55,984 bases of DNA, from the NCBI GenBank assembly GCA_024685545.1, contig JAIKVR010000006.1, positions 1 to 55,984 of the forward strand, read 5' to 3'. The position numbers were made by a program, and so were the translations under genes. The notes under the pieces were generated by a model that saw nothing but the letters and a program-made list of their open reading frames with translations, did no database searches and was not told where the DNA came from. Within the stretch, counting starts at the first letter, position 1; each line of letters starts with the position of its first letter. Shown here in pieces: positions 16,737-24,130 of the stretch. The stretch is from Eubacteriales bacterium. Lineage in GTDB: Bacteria > Bacillota > Clostridia > Eubacteriales > Anaerofustaceae.

Positions 16737-16745
16737 ATTATATCA
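16737..16745 (-). promoter_or_regulatory. Extended -10 promoter of the peroxiredoxin-SDR operon
   Basis: Minus-strand TGA-TATAAT (16745-16737). The -35 at 17 nt (TGCCTT) is poor, so the extended -10 is the main support. Start would be about 24 nt before the ATG at 16706. Confidence 0.5.
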
Positions 16746-16828
16746 TATGCGTTAAGACTAAGGCATTATCTCGATAATAGGTCCGACAAAAACGGATGAA
16801 TGCCGTTTTGACCTTGTGTGCTCCCTTG

Positions 16829-17389
16829 CTACTGACCTATCGGCAGACGGTATATACGCCCTTTTCTCTTATACAGCTTGTTGTCCGAATATGTCGTATA
16901 TGTCCCGACCGCGCGGCCCAGCCTTGAATACAGGCTCCACGAACGGGGATGAGAGGTCTTCAGGTACATCGCCTTGTAGCCGACCATGCCGTAATACGGC
17001 ATGATTACGTCCCTCAGCCACATCTCGCCATGCCCGCGGCTGTCAGGGGAGATATGGAAATAGCTGAAAAAGAGATATTCCCCTTCTTCTTCCTTTATCA
17101 CCGGCAGTCTTGACCCGAAGAAAAGCGTCTCATCCAGCTGGCCCGTGGTGCACAATGCGATCCCGCAGTAAGTATCGTCTTTTATCATGAAATGGAAATC
17201 CATCTGCATGCCGCCGTGTGTAAGTACGGATAGTATCAGGCTCCCAGCATGCTTTACCTCGTCGTAATCGTCCCATTCATGTTCCTGCTTGTATTTGAGG
17301 TTCTCTATGATCGGACGGAGCATTGCGGGATCGAACACATCGGTCACCCCGTAATCCCAGCCGTCCTCCGAATACAGTATTTCTCTCAT
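16829..17389 (-). CDS. GNAT-like acetyltransferase domain protein
   Basis: A 186-residue protein from the ATG at 17389 (GGAG 6 nt upstream). A longer reading to 17443 would start upstream of the -10 box and is rejected. The N-terminal half is acidic and of unknown fold (residues 1-80). The C-terminal half resembles the GNAT core: FSYFHISPDSRGHGEMWLRD gives the beta4/motif A acetyl-CoA loop, followed by GYKAMYLKTSHPRSWSLYSRLG, the typical end of the fold. The RGHG motif is a variant of R/QxxGxG/A. Function in metabolism is unknown. Confidence 0.75.
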   Translation of the reverse strand: MREILYSEDGWDYGVTDVFDPAMLRPIIENLKYKQEHEWDDYDEVKHAGSLILSVLTHGGMQMDFHFMIKDDTYCGIALCTTGQLDETLFFGSRLPVIKEEEGEYLFFSYFHISPDSRGHGEMWLRDVIMPYYGMVGYKAMYLKTSHPRSWSLYSRLGRAVGTYTTYSDNKLYKRKGRIYRLPIGQ

Positions 17390-17405
17390 GTCATTCTCCA
17401 TATCT

Positions 17406-17414
17406 ATTATAGCA
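17406..17414 (-). promoter_or_regulatory. Extended -10 promoter of the GNAT gene
   Basis: Minus-strand TGC-TATAAT (17414-17406). Transcription would start near 17399, just 10 nt before the ATG at 17389, giving a very short leader. The -35 is weak. Confidence 0.5.
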
Positions 17415-17620
17415 CAATCCTTCAAATGAGACAGAGAAGGCATGCGCGGTTACGGTGCTTCGAGCAACAGCCTAAGGTCAGCGCTCTGGGAGGGGAGTTC
17501 GAAGATGATTTCATGCTCAATTGAACCGGTATCTTCAGCATTGAAAAATGCCGAAGAAGATGTGTTGCCGGTCACTGACAGCAGATGACCGGCTTCTGTT
17601 TGATTTGAATCCACACTGTA

Positions 17621-17649
17621 TTGATATATCGCATATTTTGATTTACAAT
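17621..17649 (+). promoter_or_regulatory. Promoter of the URO-D-type methyltransferase gene
   Basis: TTGATA (17621-17626), 17-nt spacer, TACAAT (17644-17649). A small GC hairpin (TGCGGC/GCCGCA, 17680-17694) sits just before the ribosome binding site in the leader. Confidence 0.7.
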
Positions 17650-17705
17650 TGAATTATCAATCAAACAGTTTTATTTTATTGCGGCAATGCCGCAAGGGAG
17701 GAAAC

Positions 17706-18767
17706 ATGAACAGAAAAATACCGTATTCGGAAGAAGAGCTCCGCGTAGTGGATAAGGGTCCCGAATTCTTCGGACGCCCCGGCGCGGATATCCTCAACAC
17801 CGCCGTTACCCCCAGGGAAAACGTCTCCGCGATGTTCTGGGACAAAGATCCCTACTGGCTGAGCATGCCGGGCGAAATCGCGGGCTTCAACATCCCGTTC
17901 TACAACAAGCTTCTCGGAAGAGGAGGCCCTGAAGGGACCGTCGACGCGTTTGGCATACAGTGGGAATATGTGCCTTCCGCAAGAGGGTCGATCGTGCATC
18001 CCGGAGCGCCCTTCCTTTCCAACGCCAATGAGTGGCCCGACAAGATCCATTTCCCCGATCTGGATGAGATCGACTGGGAAAATGAAGTGAAAACAGCAGC
18101 CAAGCCGGATCTCCGTTTCTCTCAGCAGACGACATTTACGAACGGATTCTGGTTCGAGCGCCTGATCTCATTTATGGACTTCGCCCCTGCCGCTACGGCT
18201 CTAGTGGACGAGGATCAGCAGGACGCGGTCAAGTCGCTGTTCCGCGCTTCCACGGATTTTGCCTGCAAGCTGGTAGACAAGGTATTCCACTATTTCCCGT
18301 TCCTTGACGGGATCAATATCCATGACGACTGGGGCGCCCAGAAGAATCCGTTCTTCTCTCTGGACATCGCCTATGACATGTTTGTGCCCTTCATGAGAGA
18401 TCTTACAGACCATATCCATTCCTACGGCCGTTACGTAACGCTCCACTCCTGCGGCAATAACGAGAAAAGGACGCAGTGCTTCATCGACGGAGGCTTTGAT
18501 GAATGGGATCCTCAGGTCATGAACGACACTCAGGCAATGTATGAACAGTACGGCGAGGGCATCATCCTTGGCGTTGTGCCCGATCCCTTCGATCCGGAGA
18601 CGACATCGCTGGAAGAGCAGAGAGCACGCGCAAGGGCCCATGTTGACAAGTTCTGCAGACCGGGCAAAGTTTCAACCCTCGGGCATTACGCCGGCGTAAT
18701 GCTGACCCCTGCCTTCAAGGAAGAGGTCTATGTGTATTCACGCAAGAAATTCGGCGGAAGCCTCTGA
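17706..18767 (+). CDS. Uroporphyrinogen decarboxylase-like (MtaA/CmuA-type) methyltransferase
   Basis: A 353-residue protein of the URO-D superfamily. The ATG at 17706 follows GGGAGG. Family-like segments include FDGINIHDDWGAQK-type (LDGINIHDDWGAQ), HSCGNN after a beta strand, WDPQ, and a C-terminal GHYAGVMLTPAF. Members outside haem synthesis use this TIM barrel to move methyl groups to or from corrinoid proteins or coenzyme M/thiols in anaerobes. The N-terminal arginines needed for uroporphyrinogen decarboxylation are not evident and no haem genes are nearby, so a corrinoid-dependent methyltransferase role is favoured. A DUF1638 protein, often found with such methyltransferases, lies 2 kb away. 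No corrinoid protein is visible in the window. Confidence 0.85.
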   Translation: MNRKIPYSEEELRVVDKGPEFFGRPGADILNTAVTPRENVSAMFWDKDPYWLSMPGEIAGFNIPFYNKLLGRGGPEGTVDAFGIQWEYVPSARGSIVHPGAPFLSNANEWPDKIHFPDLDEIDWENEVKTAAKPDLRFSQQTTFTNGFWFERLISFMDFAPAATALVDEDQQDAVKSLFRASTDFACKLVDKVFHYFPFLDGINIHDDWGAQKNPFFSLDIAYDMFVPFMRDLTDHIHSYGRYVTLHSCGNNEKRTQCFIDGGFDEWDPQVMNDTQAMYEQYGEGIILGVVPDPFDPETTSLEEQRARARAHVDKFCRPGKVSTLGHYAGVMLTPAFKEEVYVYSRKKFGGSL

Positions 18768-18790
18768 TACCTGCAGGATCAATGACTATC

Positions 18791-18818
18791 AATTCCCCGT
18801 CCGCAAGGGCGGGGAATT
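18791..18818 (+). terminator. Terminator of the methyltransferase gene
   Basis: A 9-bp stem AATTCCCCG/CGGGGAATT (18791-18799, 18810-18818) with a 10-nt loop, followed by TTCTTTT on the plus strand. It begins 24 bp after the stop codon. Confidence 0.85.
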
Positions 18819-18903
18819 TCTTTTGCGCGTGATGAGCAAACCGTACAAAAGGCGAACGGAATGGGTTTATTATTCTGCGGGCTTTGGGCTGTCTCGATCT
18901 CCC

Positions 18904-18931
18904 TTGACATACCGGTCCAAATCAGTATAAT
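18904..18931 (+). promoter_or_regulatory. Promoter of the SRP RNA gene
   Basis: A perfect TTGACA (18904-18909), 16-nt spacer and perfect TATAAT (18926-18931). Start near 18938-18940 agrees with the 5' end predicted from the terminal helix of the RNA. Confidence 0.88.
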
Positions 18932-18938
18932 CAATTTA

Positions 18939-19210
18939 GCCGCGCCAAGCGGGGAATTAGCGGCGCCCTGTACCCGAAATCCGCTATATCGGGGCTCGAT
19001 CCCCCGGCTGAGAAGCTGTTTTGGCGTTAAGAGCGGCGGAATGCTTTGTATTGATGGCTGGGTTTCGTGCAGTCGGCTTCCGCAAACCCCGTCAGGTTCG
19101 GAAGAAAGCAGCGGCATACGGAAATGCAGACGTGCCGCGAAGGTGCCTGGTCGGAACAAAGCCCCGTCAGGTCTGCGCATAAAATCAACTCGAAGCCGGG
19201 GTGCGCGGCA
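18939..19210 (+). ncRNA. ffs: Signal recognition particle RNA, large (Gram-positive, Alu-domain) type
   Basis: About 272 nt of structured RNA. The 5' end GCCGCGCC (18939-18946) pairs with GCGCGGC at 19203-19209, closing the molecule. Domain IV, the Ffh-binding hairpin, is clear around 19090-19170: GTCAGG, then TTCGGAAGAA with the GGAA tetraloop, then AGCAGC, and the partner strand GTGCCGCGAAGGTGCCTGG. The CC/GG pair next to the tetraloop seen in many species is replaced by TC/GA, a compensatory change that keeps pairing. The length and 5' Alu-like region match the Bacillus/Clostridium long form rather than the 4.5S form. It has its own consensus promoter and terminator. Several protein-length open frames overlap it and should not be annotated. 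Confidence 0.93.
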
Positions 19211-19216
19211 TCCATG

Positions 19217-19240
19217 CAAGTCCGCAGGGCTTGTTTTTTT
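19217..19240 (+). terminator. Terminator of SRP RNA
   Basis: Stem CAAGTCC/GGGCTTG (19217-19223, 19227-19233; one G-T pair) directly followed by seven T (19234-19240). Confidence 0.88.
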
Positions 19241-19304
19241 CTGATTGAAAATCCTATACTGCCGCATACGTCAATCCGAGACCTGTAACAGGAAGAACCA
19301 TTGC

Positions 19305-19333
19305 GAAAAAAATCCCCGCTTGTGCGGGGATTT
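19305..19333 (-). terminator. Terminator of the aldo/keto reductase operon
   Basis: A 10-bp stem AAATCCCCGC/GCGGGGATTT (19310-19319, 19324-19333) with a 4-nt loop. On the minus strand it is followed by a T-run (19309-19305). Confidence 0.85.
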
Positions 19334-19359
19334 CGTATATTACTCTCAGCTATGCGACG

Positions 19360-20505
19360 TCACGCATTCTCGAAATATTCGCGGACCTGTTTGAGAAGCT
19401 CCGGGATGTTGAGCTTCTGCGGACATGCGTCTATGCAGCTGCCGCATTCCACACAGTCTTTGATATTGGCGCAGGAGCGGTTGTAATTGCGCAGTCCTGA
19501 CTTCGGGTTGCCGTAGCGTTTGGAGTTGTTGTATACGGAGAATGCTGCAGGGATGTTTATCTCATTCGGGCACTCCCTCGTGCAGTAGCGGCAGGTCGTG
19601 CAGGGTATCTCATCAGCGCGGTTGATATACGCTCTGAGGCCTTCTATTGCCTTTTTCTCGGCATCCGTCAGGCATCCGGGAACCGCCTTTTCAAAAGTGG
19701 CGATATTCTCGGTCAGCTGACTCATGGCGTTCATGCCGGAGAGGATCGTGAGCAGCCCTTCCTGGTCGGCAACGTATCTGAATGCAAGTTCTGCCGGTGT
19801 CTCGCCCGAAAGCCCTGCTTCAGCCATGATCCGGTCGACATCCGGGTTGTCGGGGAAGACCAGGCTTCCGCCCTTGATCGGTTCCATGATTGCGACTTTA
19901 ACGCCTTTCTCCCTGGCATAGGCCAGACCTTCTTCTCCAGCCTGTGTTCGATAGTCGATGTAGTTGAACTGTATCTGGCAGAAATCCCAATCGTATTCGT
20001 CGATTATGTGCTTAAAAGCGGGAAGGTTGTCATGGAAGGAAAATCCCACATAGCGGACTTTTCCTTCTGCCTTCAGTCTATTCATGTGGTTGACTATGTC
20101 AAACTTATCGCGCAGAAGATCCCATTTTGTTCCCTGAAGGCCGTGAATCAGATAAAAATCGATACAGTCTGTTCTGAGTCTCTCCAGCTGTTCATCGAAC
20201 ATGGCCTGCGGAGAGAATCCTGGCCTGTCAACGCCTAAAGTGAACATTTTTGTTGCGATATTTACCTTGTCTCTGAGCCCCTCCTCCTCAAGGATCTGGC
20301 CGAGGACTATTTCTGAAAAACCATTGTGATAGACATAGGCAGTGTCGAAATAGTTGACTCCGGCGTCAACGGCGTATTTTACCAGTTCGCGCACCTTTTC
20401 TATGTCTACGTCGCTCTGGTTCTCTTCACCTCCGATAACGGGCAATCTCATCAGACCGAAGCCGAGGGCGGAGATCTTTTCTCCCTTAAAATCGTTGTAC
20501 TGCAT
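19360..20505 (-). CDS. Aldo/keto reductase with C-terminal 4Fe-4S ferredoxin domain
   Basis: A 381-residue two-domain oxidoreductase. Residues 1-280 are an aldo/keto reductase barrel: GFGLMRLP, then DTAYVYHNG with Asp54 and the likely catalytic Tyr59, Lys in ATKMF, and His in YLIHGLQ. The C-terminal part carries two cysteine clusters, CTTCRYCTRECP and CVECGSCIDACP, which fit two 4Fe-4S centres. This AKR-ferredoxin fusion is common in strict anaerobes and suggests electron transfer from or to ferredoxin besides NAD(P)H. The ATG shares one base with the stop of the DUF1638 gene (TAATG), so they are translationally coupled. Substrate unknown. Confidence 0.93.
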   Translation of the reverse strand: MQYNDFKGEKISALGFGLMRLPVIGGEENQSDVDIEKVRELVKYAVDAGVNYFDTAYVYHNGFSEIVLGQILEEEGLRDKVNIATKMFTLGVDRPGFSPQAMFDEQLERLRTDCIDFYLIHGLQGTKWDLLRDKFDIVNHMNRLKAEGKVRYVGFSFHDNLPAFKHIIDEYDWDFCQIQFNYIDYRTQAGEEGLAYAREKGVKVAIMEPIKGGSLVFPDNPDVDRIMAEAGLSGETPAELAFRYVADQEGLLTILSGMNAMSQLTENIATFEKAVPGCLTDAEKKAIEGLRAYINRADEIPCTTCRYCTRECPNEINIPAAFSVYNNSKRYGNPKSGLRNYNRSCANIKDCVECGSCIDACPQKLNIPELLKQVREYFENA

Positions 20506-21173
20506 TATATCCTCCTCATAAGATTGAACATGGAAAGCTCTACTTTTTCTCCGGGAGCAAGCACGCAGACATTGTCGCTGTGCTCGATCGCCAGCAGATC
20601 TTTATAGACGTCCAGTGTCCCGTCGGTAATCATGAAATCAAGGTCCACCAGATCGGCGAAATCCTTGGCTTTGGTGAGGTCCTCCGGATCGATGGTATCT
20701 TCCATTTTCATATATATAACTTTTTTATAATTGACGTACATCTCGGAATACAGCTCTTTGACAGTCTCTTCGTCGTAGCGCTGCCTCATTGCTCGTACTT
20801 CAGCTGTCTGATCATCGCCGTTGTTTAGCCAACCGCGGCTCTCAAAGATCGAGTTCCTCCGCCAGTCCTTATACTCGCTGTGATGGCCTACACAGGCGTC
20901 TATGCAGTCCTCGCATCGACCAAAAGCGACAGGCGTATCTCGCGCCGTTATGCCAAGCAGGCCGTTGCCGCACAGGAAATAAGTCAGTACGATCTCGTCG
21001 TACCCTTTTCCGCTGAGTTTGTCTATCTCTTCCTGCAACTGAGATGTCAGTTGATCAGGGTGGTTGTGCAGCTTTGGTGGCAGCTGTATAATGTCAGCCT
21101 CATAGGGAAGGCTTTTCAGCACATCTTCGATGTCCTGATATATGATGCCGCAGCAGATTATCGCTCTTTTCAA
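20505..21173 (-). CDS. DUF1638 family protein
   Basis: A 222-residue protein of the DUF1638 family. It begins with KRAIICCGIIYQDIE, has a GYDEIVLTYFLCGNGLLGI segment, and a Cys-rich RCEDCIDACVGHHSEY block, followed by a helical region and an ITDGTLDVYKDLL segment. The family is typically encoded beside corrinoid-dependent methyltransferases and one-carbon genes in anaerobes, where its role is not settled. The start is a TTG at 21173 (AAGGCGGG upstream). It is coupled to the Fe-S aldo/keto reductase downstream. A URO-D-type methyltransferase sits on the other side of the SRP RNA gene, which fits a methyl-transfer context. Confidence 0.85.
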   Translation of the reverse strand: MKRAIICCGIIYQDIEDVLKSLPYEADIIQLPPKLHNHPDQLTSQLQEEIDKLSGKGYDEIVLTYFLCGNGLLGITARDTPVAFGRCEDCIDACVGHHSEYKDWRRNSIFESRGWLNNGDDQTAEVRAMRQRYDEETVKELYSEMYVNYKKVIYMKMEDTIDPEDLTKAKDFADLVDLDFMITDGTLDVYKDLLAIEHSDNVCVLAPGEKVELSMFNLMRRI

Positions 21174-21262
21174 AACAGTCCCGCCTTAGTTATGTATATT
21201 TTGTCTATATGATATTATATATTACAATTTTTGAAACAGTACCTAAATATCACCTTTAACAG

Positions 21263-21290
21263 AAAAAAAGGACGTTTTGCAGCGTCCTTT
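21263..21290 (-). terminator. Terminator of the GNAT gene at 21305
   Basis: Stem AAAGGACG/CGTCCTTT (21267-21274, 21283-21290), loop of 8 nt, T-run on the minus strand at 21266-21263. It starts 14 bp beyond the stop. Confidence 0.82.
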
Positions 21291-21304
21291 CTCAGATGTG
21301 CCTT

Positions 21305-21784
21305 TCAGAAATCGAAATGCCGTCTCATTAGGCGGATCTTGTATTCCTGATCGCCGCGGTACCGGATCAGATCGTCGAAGTATTCCCAACCCCACTTTTC
21401 GTAAAGGCCGACATGAGGTGTGAAGAGATACATATCGTGGATCCCGAGTTCCTTTGCATATCCTTCGACTTTATCCATCATTGCTCTGCATACGCCCTGG
21501 CCGCGCCTGTCCTCACGGACGAACACGTCGGACAGCCATGGCGAAAGATCCGGACGGGACCATGCCTCGGATAAGAGGAATTGACACATGCCCAGCGGAG
21601 TAGTTCCGTCCTCATCGTAAGCTATGATAGTCTGCGGAAGTCCGCCGTCCACGACAGCGTGCATGCAGAATTCCTCAAGTTCCTTCTTTGGATGCATCCA
21701 GTCTCCCCACCACATGTAGAGCAGTTCTGCGGCGTCTCTCTTTCCTTTTTCATCGTCTGCGGTCAGTCTTTTTACAATGTACAT
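21305..21784 (-). CDS. GNAT family N-acetyltransferase
   Basis: A 159-residue GNAT protein starting at the ATG at 21784, where GGAG lies 7-8 nt upstream. A TTG reading from 21796 would place the binding site inside the gene and is rejected. The acetyl-CoA motif is RREDRRGQGVCRAMM-like (REDRRGQGVCRAMMDKVE), followed by MYLFTPHVGLYEKWGWEYF, the usual motif B. A WLSDVFV strand precedes motif A. It is monocistronic with its own terminator. The acceptor is unknown. Confidence 0.9.
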   Translation of the reverse strand: MYIVKRLTADDEKGKRDAAELLYMWWGDWMHPKKELEEFCMHAVVDGGLPQTIIAYDEDGTTPLGMCQFLLSEAWSRPDLSPWLSDVFVREDRRGQGVCRAMMDKVEGYAKELGIHDMYLFTPHVGLYEKWGWEYFDDLIRYRGDQEYKIRLMRRHFDF

Positions 21785-21939
21785 ATAATTCTCCAAATAA
21801 AGATTGTTACAATTATTATATCATATTTATAGGGACAATTAATAGATGGATATAAATATTCAAATTCAAGACCGATTATTTATTACGATCCGGATAGTTC
21901 CGGAATCACTGCAGGCATTTAAACGGGGTTAAACGGAAA

Positions 21940-21964
21940 AAAAGAATCCCTCCTTTCGGAGGGA
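21940..21964 (-). terminator. Terminator of corA
   Basis: Stem TCCCTCC/GGAGGGA (21947-21953, 21958-21964) with loop TTTC, 8 bp after the corA stop. On the minus strand it is followed by TTC and a run of T (21943-21937). The gap 21797-21939 shows nothing else. Confidence 0.82.
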
Positions 21965-21971
21965 AGTATTT

Positions 21972-22904
21972 CTATTCGAACATCTTGAATTTCTTCAGTA
22001 TCAGTGTCGTTACCCCGGACAGCGCAAGAGATACCCATATTATCAGGGCAAACATATTAGGGCTGTGGGCGGCAGGAATATCCACGTTCATTCCGTAAGC
22101 GGAATAGATCATATTTGGGATGGAGAGCACGATAGTTATCGTTGCCTGTACCTTCATCACGATATTCAGATTGTTGGAGATAATCGAGGCGAAAGCATCC
22201 ATCATGTTCGTGCTGATGCCGCTGTAAATGTTGGCCATCTCGATGGCCTGTTTGTTCTCGACGATGACATCCTCGAGCAGTTCCTGATCGTCTTCGTATT
22301 TTCTGATCAGGTCCATACGAGAGATCTTTTCGAGAACGGTTTCATTGGAGCGCAGGGAGGTTGTGAAATAGACAAGGCTCTTCTGCAGCTTCAGCAGCTC
22401 GGTGAGCTCCTTGTTATGCTGAGAACGCAGTAGCTGTTCCTCCAGCATATCGCTCTTCCTGTCGACGTTGTGAAGGTATTTTAAGTACAGCTGGGCGGTA
22501 TGATAGAGTATCTGGAGAATAAAGCGGGAACGCATAAAGGTCTTGAAGTCCTTTACTCTGCCGGAAGAGAAGTCTTCAATGATGGGTGACGGCTTGCTGA
22601 GTACCGTGATTACCACATCGTCAGTTACGATAATGGACAGTGGAATAGTGTCGTAAAGTTCGCGGCCTTCTTCCGCTACATTGGGGACATTCACCAGCAC
22701 CATGTTGTAATTGTCATCGATCTCCACGCGGGAGCGTTCATCGACGTCCAGTGCGGCCTTGAGCACATCCATGTCGAGCTGGTATTTGACTGCGACTTGG
22801 TCGAGTTCTTCTTCGCTGGGGGAAATGAGGGAGATCCAGCATCTGTTCTGCGGGGCTGATAAATGTCTGAGTTCCCCGTCTTCGGAAATGTAGTAATTTA
22901 CCAT
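21972..22904 (-). CDS. corA: CorA-family divalent cation (Mg2+) transporter
   Basis: A 310-residue CorA protein, the normal size. The N-terminal ~240 residues form the cytoplasmic alpha/beta funnel with the long stalk helix. Two membrane helices lie at the C-terminus. The signature YGMNVD (GMN at 271-273) ends the first helix and forms the ion filter. The second helix is followed by the basic KKFKMFE tail. CorA channels carry Mg2+, Co2+ or Ni2+ and close when cytoplasmic Mg2+ is high. The ATG at 22904 has AAAGGA upstream, partly buried in a hairpin of a ~175-nt structured leader, so expression is probably controlled at the RNA level. Confidence 0.95.
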   Translation of the reverse strand: MVNYYISEDGELRHLSAPQNRCWISLISPSEEELDQVAVKYQLDMDVLKAALDVDERSRVEIDDNYNMVLVNVPNVAEEGRELYDTIPLSIIVTDDVVITVLSKPSPIIEDFSSGRVKDFKTFMRSRFILQILYHTAQLYLKYLHNVDRKSDMLEEQLLRSQHNKELTELLKLQKSLVYFTTSLRSNETVLEKISRMDLIRKYEDDQELLEDVIVENKQAIEMANIYSGISTNMMDAFASIISNNLNIVMKVQATITIVLSIPNMIYSAYGMNVDIPAAHSPNMFALIIWVSLALSGVTTLILKKFKMFE

Positions 22905-23079
22905 CTTCGGGCATCCTTTCGCGGCACCTGCCGCGAAACAGGTGCCTTTATTAAATTGTTAAGTTGGTACTGTGAGGCTCCTTATCTGCCGAGAGAGCTG
23001 TTTCCTGACTTCGATAGGGTTCCATGAAAGTTCCTTTCCCGATTGGATGTGCAGAAAAAAGGCTGCACATCCAGTCGAT
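22905..23079 (-). promoter_or_regulatory. Structured corA leader, candidate riboswitch-like element
   Basis: About 175 nt of leader between the promoter and corA. Near the 5' end is an 11-bp hairpin (23044-23054 with 23063-23073). Near the start codon two hairpins compete: A pairs 22939-22946 with 22923-22930 (GGCACCTG/CAGGTGCC), B pairs 22930-22938 with 22917-22925 (TTTCGCGGC/GCCGCGAAA). They share bases, so only one can form, and B covers part of the AAAGGA binding site. A long-range pairing CCTTATC/GATAAGG (23077-23083 with 22980-22986) could close the structure, but its 5' strand lies at the transcription start and may be partly untranscribed. No known class was identified. Mg2+ response is inferred from the downstream gene. 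Confidence 0.6.
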
Positions 23080-23085
23080 AAGGTT

Positions 23086-23113
23086 ATTATACTCCCGATC
23101 CGTTATCTGTCAA
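23086..23113 (-). promoter_or_regulatory. Promoter of corA
   Basis: Minus-strand perfect TTGACA (23108-23113), 16-nt spacer, perfect TATAAT (23086-23091). Start near 23079. Confidence 0.88.
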
Positions 23114-23255
23114 CCGATAAAAAATCAATCTTTTAAAGCAAAAATAAGCCAAAATCCGGAATAATCTCATTTTAAGGGAACTGTTACCGTTCTGTAAGCG
23201 TTATACTGTGATCAGATAATGAAACACCGGTACATGATTTGAGGAGGGAATGAGG

Positions 23256-23939
23256 ATGAGCCGTCTGTCTGGGGAGAACCCGGAGTCGCCTGAACAGAGG
23301 CGCGCAAAGAATAACGAAATTATAAAAAGCCAGGGCATCAAATGCTATGAGGACCTGCCCGTAACGATCGATGCTGAGGAGGCGAAGCCCAAAAGCCTCG
23401 AGGAGATCGCAGCACGTGCATATTCATGCTTTTGGGTGATACAGATCGCCTGCGACGTGAATAACGGCGTCTATGAGGACTCCGTCGACTATTTCAAGCC
23501 GCTTCTGGAGGAACGTGGTCTGATAGGTTACCTGAATGCTAAGGAAAAGAGGTTCCTTGACGGCACATATACTCTGCAGGATGCCGTCGATATGGACTGG
23601 GCTTACGAAGCGCTTTACAGCTTGCTTTACGCTCTCGGTTTCGTTGATGATATCAGGAACGCAAGTACGGTCTGTGACAGCTACTGCGTGATAAAAACTG
23701 TTAATTCCAGCCCCACTCTGAAGGATTTCATCGGCAGATGCGCTCTGCGCAGCAACAGCGAGCTCCTTGAAGCACTGGATCTGTATTACCGCTATGACTG
23801 GGCTATAACCGAAAAGCGTCTGGATCCGGCGACTCCGACGGGCAATCTCAATGCCAGTGTGGTCATTGAGCGCCGCAGAGGCCTTGAATGGATTTTTGCG
23901 GACGAGGCAGACTGGTACGATATCAGCATGGATACGTGA
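23256..23939 (+). CDS. DUF4272 domain-containing protein
   Basis: A 227-residue protein recognised as DUF4272 by its layout: an N-terminal RRAKNNEIIKSQGI segment, AARAYSCFWVIQIACDV, a KEKRFLDGTYTLQDAVDMDW stretch and the hallmark YEALYSLLYALGFVDDI. The ATG at 23256 is preferred over 23250 because GGAGGG then lies 7 nt upstream. The family function is unknown; it is soluble, often linked to stress or polymorphic-toxin neighbourhoods, but nothing in this context supports that. Monocistronic with its own terminator. Confidence 0.85.
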   Translation: MSRLSGENPESPEQRRAKNNEIIKSQGIKCYEDLPVTIDAEEAKPKSLEEIAARAYSCFWVIQIACDVNNGVYEDSVDYFKPLLEERGLIGYLNAKEKRFLDGTYTLQDAVDMDWAYEALYSLLYALGFVDDIRNASTVCDSYCVIKTVNSSPTLKDFIGRCALRSNSELLEALDLYYRYDWAITEKRLDPATPTGNLNASVVIERRRGLEWIFADEADWYDISMDT

Positions 23940-24045
23940 CAGCATCCGGTATGATCGACGCAAACATGGCAGAAAACGGAAAAGGACAGGCGGATACGGG
24001 AGGACCAACGCACCAATACGGCATTCATCCATTTCCTATTTAACG

Positions 24046-24072
24046 GCAGACCTATAAGAAGGTCTGCTTTTT
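24046..24072 (+). terminator. Terminator of the DUF4272 gene
   Basis: Stem GCAGACCT/AGGTCTGC (24046-24053, 24060-24067), loop of 6 nt, then TTTTT. Confidence 0.85.
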
Positions 24073-24107
24073 AAAAAATACCGCCCCGTCTTATCGACGG
24101 GGCGGTA
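24073..24107 (-). terminator. Terminator of the NCS2 permease gene
   Basis: A 12-bp stem TACCGCCCCGTC/GACGGGGCGGTA (24079-24090, 24096-24107), 5-nt loop, followed on the minus strand by a T-run (24078-24073). Back to back with the DUF4272 terminator. Confidence 0.88.
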
Positions 24108-24130
24108 ATGATCAGTTCAGATCTGAAAGA

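Noticed and set aside
18861..19288. Plus and minus open frames of 60-160 codons over the SRP RNA
   Set aside because: They coincide with the structured SRP RNA, have no ribosome binding sites, and carry no recognisable protein motif.
21185..21230. Promoter for DUF1638/AKR in the AT-rich stretch
   Set aside because: Several weak AT-rich hexamers occur but none has acceptable spacing to a second hexamer; not assigned.
22960..23040. M-box (ykoK) Mg2+ riboswitch on the plus strand
   Set aside because: The string GTGAGGCTCCT is reminiscent, but the other conserved blocks were not found and the plus-strand gene downstream is DUF4272, not a Mg2+ transporter. The promoter and corA point to the minus strand.
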